A DNA stretch of 64,000 bases, from assembly GCA_046291875.1 (NCBI GenBank), contig JBKBSF010000020.1, forward strand, positions 1 to 64,000, in the 5' to 3' direction. The notes beneath the pieces are model-generated. The model was not told the origin of the DNA and did no database searches. It was given only the letters and a program-made list of their open reading frames with translations. This document shows, one piece after another, positions 10,815 through 19,200 of the stretch. Position 1 is the stretch's first letter; the number at the start of each line of letters is the position of its first letter. A program made the translations under genes and the position numbers. This DNA comes from SKVR01 sp046291875 (lineage in GTDB: Bacteria; Bacteroidota; Bacteroidia; Bacteroidales; UBA7960).

Positions 10815-12049
10815 ATAATGCCGTGAGGCCTCCAGAAAACGTACACTCCCGTCAGAAAAAGTAAGTGCCCCCCCAGGTTGAGGATTTGGTTGCCCTCCGG
10901 AACGATTCCACCATAAAAGTCTATGGCGGAAGTGGTTTGGATGGTTTTGGGGTTTTCGTGGGTCAGGGTGAGGCTGCGCAAACGGTAGGCACCATTCCCG
11001 GAGATGACAGTACCCTCGCTCAGGATCTCCAGGTCGCAGAAACTGGTTGCATTCGTCTGTAACTGGAGGGAGCCATGATTGCTGATATTGCCATGAACGG
11101 TCAATTTCTGATGGACGCCGGTACCATTCATTAGCGTGGCATTGGCGCTGATAAAAAGATTTCCAAATACATTGATTTCGCCAGCAATGTTTTCAAGGCG
11201 TTTAGTTCGTGCGCTAACACCTGTGACAATATGTAGGTGAAAGTAATTGGTAGTCTTAACGGCTTGATCACCACCAGTTCGACTATACAGCACCTGATTA
11301 TTGAGATCAATGGCAATTAGTTCTCCTACAGTCATAGGGGCTGTTGTTCCACTGTAATCCAGAACTGAGCCATGCGCATTGATCCAAGCAGATGCTTCAT
11401 TGAGGCCATTTAGTGCTGAATAAATTTGAACAGATCTTTCGTTGGTTAGTTCAACATCCAGATCAATAGTCACGGTATAAAACCGTAAGATACCAGATCC
11501 ATTTCCTGTAACTGCCTGATCATTCTCTCTGAACCTGGTTGTTCCCTGAATAATTGAGTTACCAGAACTAGTTTGGTCGATGCCCTCTAAGAAGAAAGCT
11601 CCGCGAAGATTGTCGAGAGCTCCGGTATTAATTATATTTAGTTTACCATGAAAAGTGTTGGCTCCTGCATTATCTCTGTCAGAAAGTACACCACTGAGGA
11701 TAGTAACTCCTTCTACAGTAAAGTCTCTGTTGGATAGTTCCAAACTCCCCGACAAGCTCAAACTGCCGGGAATAATCAATGTAATGTTGTTCGGAACAAT
11801 AATCGCATGAGTAATTTCCACACTGGCAGTTAATCCGCCACTTCCGGGCCAGTAGGCAGCCGCCTCCCAGTCTGTTCCGTTAAACCTCTCCCAGTTACCG
11901 GCTACATTCCAGTTGCCCGAGGCACGGGTGCGAAAATCGTTGGGGTTTTGCGCAAGCAACAGTGTGCTTTGGAAAAGCAGCATAAACAAGGTGGCTAAAA
12001 ACAAAAAGTTTTTGCTTTTTCTAGCGGGAGACGACGGGTTGTGTTTCAT
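10742..12049 (-). CDS. N-terminal fragment of the giant T9SS-secreted protein (frameshifted)
   Basis: Translation from the ATG at 12047-12049 gives a lysine-rich start, a hydrophobic stretch (FLFLATLFMLLFQSTLLLAQ) and a likely cleavage after LLLAQ, so this is a Sec signal peptide. An in-frame extension upstream to 12211 would bury the signal peptide inside the protein and is unlikely. The mature part begins with a GNW...W module like those found further along in the giant protein. About 393 codons in, at a G7 tract (10868-10874), the reading frame leaves the conserved repeat pattern. The last roughly 42 codons to the stop at 10742 (VYVFWRPHG and on) look unrelated. The +1 frame continues the pattern (NLGGALTFSDGSVRF) into the 78-10814 frame. 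Either this is a sequence error, or the gene is broken or switchable here. Confidence 0.8.
   Translation of the reverse strand: MKHNPSSPARKSKNFLFLATLFMLLFQSTLLLAQNPNDFRTRASGNWNVAGNWERFNGTDWEAAAYWPGSGGLTASVEITHAIIVPNNITLIIPGSLSLSGSLELSNRDFTVEGVTILSGVLSDRDNAGANTFHGKLNIINTGALDNLRGAFFLEGIDQTSSGNSIIQGTTRFRENDQAVTGNGSGILRFYTVTIDLDVELTNERSVQIYSALNGLNEASAWINAHGSVLDYSGTTAPMTVGELIAIDLNNQVLYSRTGGDQAVKTTNYFHLHIVTGVSARTKRLENIAGEINVFGNLFISANATLMNGTGVHQKLTVHGNISNHGSLQLQTNATSFCDLEILSEGTVISGNGAYRLRSLTLTHENPKTIQTTSAIDFYGGIVPEGNQILNLGGHLLFLTGVYVFWRPHGIMCEALAPSPLPVCVRATTTRRNLF
10868..10874 (-). other. C7/G7 homopolymer at the frameshift site
   Basis: Seven C on the plus strand (seven G in the coding strand) lie exactly where the two giant reading frames must be joined. 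With seven G the frame reads NLGGHLLFL and stops 42 codons later. With eight G (or five) it reads NLGGALTF and continues for about 3,600 codons. The sequence shows the tract. Whether the length is real, variable or a base-calling error cannot be told here. Confidence 0.85.
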
Positions 12050-12573
12050 GGAATGAAGGTGGATGGAGGATAAGCGACCCAAAGAGACGGTGGTTAAAAC
12101 CTTTTGTGACAAACGGGCGGAATACATGGCAACTTGTTTTAAAACAATTCTTTGTGTATTGATTTTTCCTGATCTGTAAACCCTTACAGGTTTTGCCGGG
12201 GAATACAACAAGTAAAAAGACCTGATAAACTGGCGGGTGTTTTTACTTTCCCAAAACTACCTCAATCCTCCTTTCGGGTAAATCTCGATTTTGCACGTAA
12301 TTTACCCGGGTAAGGTTATACGTAAAAACCGAAGAAAAATGATAGAGAAAGATTCGGCAAACACTTATTTGCGCAAATATAGGCAAACAGAACCAGTTCA
12401 GGTAAAAAGGCGGTGCACAAACAGGTAGATTGTTGAAAACTATCTGGTGAATTTTCTGTGGGGTATGGGATTGGCGTTTAGCAAATAAACCCAACACCTT
12501 ATAAACGGAAGAAACTGCAAGATCCTAAGAAAAGATCTTGCAGTTCCACGGTGGTATTACAATCCGGACTTTC
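12050..12573. other. Intergenic region between the two giant genes
   Basis: About 520 bp, AT-rich, upstream of the frameshifted giant gene and downstream of the 3,023-aa gene. It holds a terminator-like hairpin at 12513-12545. Two minus-strand matches to the Bacteroidetes -7 box TAnnTTTG lie at 12252-12259 (TAGTTTTG) and 12374-12381 (TATATTTG). Neither has a TTG at the expected -33 spacing. A small minus-strand frame at 12243-12497 shows no family features and is not annotated as a gene. Confidence 0.4.
12513..12545 (-). terminator. Terminator-like hairpin after the 3,023-aa gene
   Basis: The arms AACTGCAAGATC (12513-12524) and GATCTTGCAGTT (12534-12545) are perfectly complementary over 12 bp with a 9-nt loop. 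Read on the minus strand the stem is followed by a short pyrimidine run (TTCTTCC). The position, about 105 bp past the stop at 12651 in its direction of transcription, suits a terminator, but the U-tract is poor. Confidence 0.5.
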
Positions 12574-13223
12574 GCCACCCTAATCCAACTCCACTAAGCC
12601 CTATTTCCTATTTCCTCATCCCCCAAACCTCACACCCCATACCTCATCCCTTAATTCACCACCATCCTCACCACAAACCTTCCGGAATCTCCGGAAAAGC
12701 TTACCACATATATCCCTGCGGGCAGTTTCCCCGGGGGAACGATATAGGCACGCAGCTGTCCCTGATCGTCGGCGCTGTAGCGGTTGTTGTAGTATCTGCG
12801 GCCATTGAGGTCGGTGATTTGCATCTCCAGGTTCTCGAATGGGCGCAGCTGGTTCAGGGCAATGCTGAAGCTATTGCCCCGGTTGGGGTTGGGGAACAGG
12901 CTGAAGCTCACCTGCTGCTGTTGCTGGTAAAGCACGCCGATCACCTTGCTGTACTCGTAGCTGCCATCGAAGTCGGTCTGCTTGAGGCGGTAGTAGTTCA
13001 TCCCTTCGCGGGGCTGCAGATCCAGGTTGCTGTAGTAGAGGTTCTGGTTGCTGAAGCCATACTCTGCCTGGCTGGCCACCACGGCCACGATGTGGAAGTC
13101 TCTGCCGTTGAAGCTGCGCTCCAGGGTGAAGAAGTGGTTGTTGATCTCTGAAGCAGTGACCCATTCCAGCAGTATGGCATCCTCGTGGGCTTTGCCGGTG
13201 AAGGAGAGCAGCTCGATGGGCAG
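12574..13223. repeat. Direct repeat copy B: shared 3' cassette of the giant genes
   Basis: Second copy of the repeat at 1-650. It covers the non-coding tail (12574-12650) and the C-terminal coding part of the 3,023-aa protein. The patch 12687-12803 is diverged while both flanks are nearly identical. This pattern suggests gene conversion or a shared sorting cassette rather than uniform descent. Confidence 0.85.
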
Positions 13224-16200
13224 GGGGTTAAGGTCAGAAGTGCTGCCGATGGTAAAGTATTTGGTGCTGAAGGATGAAGAATTGGCTGCCGTAACATAAC
13301 CATTATCACCACCAGTAGCAATACCGCTCCCTCCGCGATTAAACCAGCGATTGTTAATGGCATCCCACTCAGCAATAACAGTATTGGCAAGGTCTGATGG
13401 TTCGACCGATACCATGCTACCCAATCCGAAATGGAGCCTTATTCGTGCTGATCCGGAATTGGGTCGGGATATTCTCCAGTATTCTGCTTCGCTTACTCTT
13501 GCCAAAGGAGCTTGTGGCTCATCTGTATACATGCCGGCTGTGGCAGGATCTGTGTTGAAATACTCTACAGTCCACATACCAGCTGTAGGACTTACTAAAA
13601 GCACATCTCTGCGTCTATTGCCTTTGCCCACAGGGAAGAAAGGATTTGTAACGGAATTATTTATATTTCTTCTGAGTATTCCGTTAATGAATGAGCCAGA
13701 ATTTGTAACCACCACAGCTCCATTATCTCTCCAATTGACAGTAATGGGATTAGTCAATGTGGTCAACACTCCATTGGTTAATCGTAAACCAGAACCTAAA
13801 TCAACTTCCCCATTAATAGATACACCAGATGGATTGTTAATTTCCAGGTTCCATAATCTATCCCCAGACCCGACATAGGTTCCGTTTATTTCTTGCGGGA
13901 CAGATCCGCTCATTTCAATCCATTGTGATGAAAAATCAAATCGTGATTTTGCACCCACTGCTTTTGACATATTGCCATGCAGGATAATTCTTTGAGATGA
14001 CCTGGATTCCAAAGTGGCAGTTTGCTGGATAAGGAGATTGCCTCTTATGGTTATTGTACCTGCTGGTAAGGTCTTTATACCCCCTTCCCCCGCAATCACC
14101 AGATTATTATAGGTATTGCTGCTCAAGCCGTAGGTGGTAAGATCGGGGATGTTGTAACTATCGGGGCCACCATACTCGATGGTACTGCCTGTGCCGGCGG
14201 CCAGGAACTGACTGTAATTGCCCACAGGTAGCTTGCCTTCAATCACTGCCAGGGTACCTCCGCCATCGATGCGGCCCAGGTTGTGCCCCACCTCAGTACC
14301 TACATCGATGCGGCCATTGAGGGTGGTGCGGTAGGAAAGGATCCGGAAACGATCCAGTAGGATCACATCGCCTTCGCGTACCTGTACGATATGCCCGTTG
14401 GGGCCTCCTTCGGGGATCTCTCCGCCATCCAGGCGCATCCAGCGGCCCATATCCGACCAGTTGCCACTGCCGGTGGAAACAAAAACGGGGATTTGGGTTG
14501 GAAGGTGTGGGTCGATACCTGCAGTATAATCCCCACTGAGATTGGCAGCAGAAGCAAACAGGAAGGTGATGGAGTCGGTTGTCTGGTTCACAAATTCGGG
14601 GGGGAATTTGGCCCAGCCATCATCAACCAGGCGGCCAGCGTAATAGGCGGCTTCGTTGCCACGCACATCACTGTTGAGGTATTTGAATTTGAGTTCGGCA
14701 TCCACACCGGTAAGGCCCTGGCTTTCCAGTGTCCAGTAGTATTGCAATACATCGGGACCTGTGGCAGTCATGTGGGGTTGGTTTACCGGATAGATACGCA
14801 GATGCCCCTGATGCAGGTTCTGGCTCACCTTAAGGGTAACAGGGGTATACTTGTTGCCACCACCTGCCACTACCCCTATGGGGAACAGCAGTTCGGAGGC
14901 TCCGGTGCCCACATAGCGGCGAATCCCCTTGTCGGCAAAACTGCCGCTGGTAGCAATCATTTTGCTGGCAGAAAAGCCGCTGCCCACAATCTGAGCCAGT
15001 TGCCCCAGGTTGAGGGCGTGGTTGCGCAGATTGAAGATGCCCTGGGTCAGGGTAAAGTTGTTGTCCAGGTTAAGGTCGTTTTGCAGCTCTGCCCCGGCAA
15101 TATTGTTAAGTTCCAGCTGACCAAACTGTCCGTAGCCGGAGATGCGCTGCAGGTTACTGCCGTTGAGCAGCAGTCGTCCAGAGCCTTCAGAGATATGGCT
15201 GCCATCGTTGCGCACATGTCCGCGCACCTGCACCTGCCTGCCACGGTCTTCGAAGGTACCCGATGCCAGGTGCAGATTGCCGTTTACCATAAGGTCGGTG
15301 CCAGTAAAAAGGTAAACATTGGTGGTGGGCTCCAATACGAGGTTGCCGGTAACAAAGCTTCCTCGCAGATAGTTGCTGGCATCTTTGCTGAGCATAAACA
15401 GTGTATCGGTGTTGATCGATGCCTGGCCGTGATTGATGAAGTTCTTGCGTACGGTAAGGTTGAGTTGGTTGCCATCCAGGGCACCATTACTTTGTATGGT
15501 AAGATCGCCAAATACGGCAAGCGGGTTGAGCTGTGTCTGTGCGGTGGTATTTGCCAGCACCTCTACTGTAGGAAGTTCAATGCCTGCGTTTACCCCCAGG
15601 GTGGTGGTAGTTCCGTCGCCCAAAACAAAGCGTCCCCATTCATTGAGTCCCTGCCTGTCGGGGTGCAGGAACAATGCTGCGCGGCTGGCAGTGGCAGGGT
15701 TGTCGTGCCCACGGGCAATGGTAAAGGTTCCGTTGTACATCTGGAAATGGCTGCCGGTATTGTGGATTTCAAATACACCCCGGCTGCCATTGGGAGCACT
15801 ACGCGTACCCACCACAACCCTTGATGTGCCGCCACCCGCAAGCTGGTGGAAGCGTAGTATCCCTGCATCGTTTACCAGGGAGCCACGGATCTGGCTGCCC
15901 ACCTCCAGCTTGCCTCCAACCACTCGTATCACCGCATTGCCGGAAGAAGAGTATTCAATGTAGTTGTCAGATCCGTCCCCACCGTCCAGGATCAGCTCGC
16001 TTTGGGTGTTGCGGATCTCCAGCAACCCATCGAGCAAAATCCCGTTGGAGCCGGGAGCAGTTACCCTTGCCTTGCCTCCATGTATCAAAAGGGCGGTGGT
16101 GGAGGGGATCAAAAAGTCGGCACCTCCGGAGGAAAGAGTAATGTCGATATCGTTGTGGTTGAGTACCAGGGTGCCGTTTTGCAGCTCCAGCGCTTTGGTG

Positions 16201-19200
16201 GCACCGTGGGTGGGGCCCAGAAGTTCAAAAGGAGCGTTGAAGGAGAACCGGGGGGTGGCGTTGGTGCCTTTGTTGAGGACGATACGGTAGAATTCAGGTC
16301 TCGTTCCTCCAAGTATGTCTAAAGAGGCTTGTTCCGCACTCTTTAATTCCAGGATGGCATTGTTTCCATTGGTGTTGTTCGTGAAAAGATCTATCCTTCC
16401 ATCATTTTGGGTAATGCTTCCGTTGACAATGATACGATGTTCCAGGTTCTGAGATCCAGTAACTTCAATTACATTCCCACTTCTGTTGGTCATGGAAATA
16501 CTGCCGGTTTCCAAAAGTTGAGCTTGTGTCTCTGAAAACTGCAGCCGTCCAGAGCTCCCTCCATCTCCCAGAAACAATGTGCCTCCCACAAAGGTTGGAG
16601 TTCTGATTTCAAAACGAGCACCCTGGTCTACACGAAGATTTCTCCTTACTCTGAGCTCTTCAGAGAAGAACGCAGTTTTATTCTGTATATTGGCATTGCC
16701 CCCTTCAAAGCGAAGATTAGGGAATACATCTGCATATCGAGGTATTTCGTATGTGCGATTGTTGGTTTCCATCTTAAAAATAAACCAGCTGGTTTCCACA
16801 TTGGCAAATTCACTGAAATCTGCCGAAATGGTGGGATAATTGCCAGAGGCCAATTCCGCATAAATAGTTCCGTTTCCAGTAACTATACCTGCTGTAAATG
16901 ATGCATTCTCGTCAATCACCAACCTGGAACTGAAAGATCCTGGTTCAGTATTAGATACAAAACGCAATTCTGCGCACTCTACCACTGCTCCGGAACCAAT
17001 TTCGATAACATTATAACCTCCGTTGTTGCTATGACCTCCAAAGCCAATCACAGCGATATCTCCCGGTTTTGGGAAATCGGGTGCAGCAGGACGATTAGCA
17101 TAGGGTTGTGAATGATCTACCAGCGACCAGTTGTTTCTGTTTGTCCAGGCGTTGCCTGACCAGTTGCCATTGTTTACGCGAGAATAGTAGGTGGTAATGG
17201 TACCATTGAACATGGTTTGGAATGCAGCAGTAAACTCTCCCTGCTCCAGAATAGTTACGTTGTAATTGAGTAACCTAAAAGGATTTTGGTTTATTAGTGT
17301 TCCAATTGTCGATGGATGTTGAGGCGAACGGGAGTTACCAATAACCTTTCCTACAACGATCTGTCCCCAGTTATTTACATTGAAAAAATCGCTTTCATAT
17401 GACCTAAAATAGTTGTGGACATTAGGGATAGCTGAAAAATCTGCATGTCTAATTCTCCAGTAATATGTTAAATATCTCTGAGGGTTTGCCTCTCCCATTG
17501 TTGCCAGCTTCCGGGGTACTGCGTTGATCTGTACCTTGCCGGGAGAGGTAACATTGCTAAAGGTAGGCTTTGCCCAAGCATACCGGTTGGCATTGGCAGA
17601 TGCTTTAAAGGTACCAATGGGGAAAAGGTAGGTTCCGTTGCCTGTAATCCTGCGTGTAAGGCCTCCGTCGCCATGGTTGCCGGCCATCCTGAACATTCTG
17701 GTTTCGCTGTACAATGTCTCTTCGTTGGCTTGTCCGTGCGTCGAAAGCGTCCCCTCAACATCCAGGTTGTAGGTTTCCAGATCCAGGATTCCGTTGGCCA
17801 GGGTCATGGTTTTGGTTATGCGCTGGTTGGCGCTCAATAAGGTTACCTTGGTGCTTACAGGGGTGGGGTGGGGCTCATCGATAAGCAGATTGGCAAATGT
17901 ACCCTGCCCGTTGCCTCCTATTTCATGGCTGGTGGAAAGTACCGCAGTGGCTGATCCGCCTCCCGAGGAGATGGTAACGGAAGGAGGAGTTGTATATCCA
18001 CTTCCCGGGTTGGTAATAAGGATGCCAGCCAGGGGCAAGGCATTTCCTGCCGCCGGAATACCATTGAATACCGCTACAGCGGTGGCTTGTGTGCCACCTG
18101 CCGGAGGCGCCGCAAGGGTAATGTTGGGAATGCTGGTATGGCTGCCGGCATTGTTAAGGTTGATTTGCCGTACAGTACCTCGCTGGGTTACCCTTACCTG
18201 GCCGGTGTTGGCTGCTCCTTCATGTTCAATGGTTCCTGAATTGAAGATATTCCCTCTTACGGTGATGTCCTGGTTGCCATGACGAAGCACGGCACCTTCT
18301 TCCAGGGTAAGGTCATTGAGCACCACAATGGCATTGTTGTTCAGGTTGCGGCGTGTGGAGGGAAGAGACGGATGTCTGCGAATTACCAGGTTGTAAAACT
18401 GAGGGTTGGGTTGAAAGAAGTATGCTGTGCTGCTACCTCGGGTTAGAAGGGTAGTGGTGTTCTGAAAGGCATGGTATTGCGCATTTTCCTGTACCACAAA
18501 CCCTTGCGATACGGTAAGGTCGTAACTCCTGTCGCGGAAGTTGCCATGCTGACGGCGGGAGAACAGTTCGGTCCGTGAGAAGATGGTGAGAGTTCCTTCC
18601 AGATGCAAATGACTGCCCATATAGGCGCGGGTGGTATGGCTGGTGCCGGTCTGACGAATGGAAAGGTTGAAAAGATTGCCTGTGGAAAGGATATCAAAAT
18701 CACGGTTCTCGCCATATCCGATCAATTCAATGGTTCCGCCGGAAACATTATGATTTACCGGGCGGGTGTTGATGTACAGGGCATTGCTTCCGAAACTGTT
18801 GTTGCCTGAGGTTTTGTAAATGGCAATGATACCCCCGCTCATGTTAAATACACCGAGGGAATCGACCATACCAAAGATAGGATAACTACCACTGGTTTCT
18901 CCTCCGGCAGTAACATAGGTAGTGCCGTTGCGCTCGAAATTGTTCAGGTCTCCTCGCACCAGCAATTCCCCTCCCGACATCAGGAAGGTGGTTTTGCCAT
19001 CGCTGCTGGTAGTAGAAGTAGAGCGGAACTGTGATGCATCCACTATGCCACCGGCAATTTCTACGCTTGCTGAAGATGAATTCCAGAAAATAAATCCTGC
19101 ACTGTTTCGTGTGGAGAAAAATCCGTGGGTAATCCTGAAGGTGCCCAGCAGGGAGAGAGCCTGGTTGCTTCCACCATTGTTCAGCCCCTGTGTGCCCGGC

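Noticed and set aside
12243..12497. 84-codon minus-strand frame in the giant-gene gap
   Set aside because: No family features, unusual composition (Phe, Cys, Asn) and it overlaps candidate promoter boxes; considered a chance open frame.
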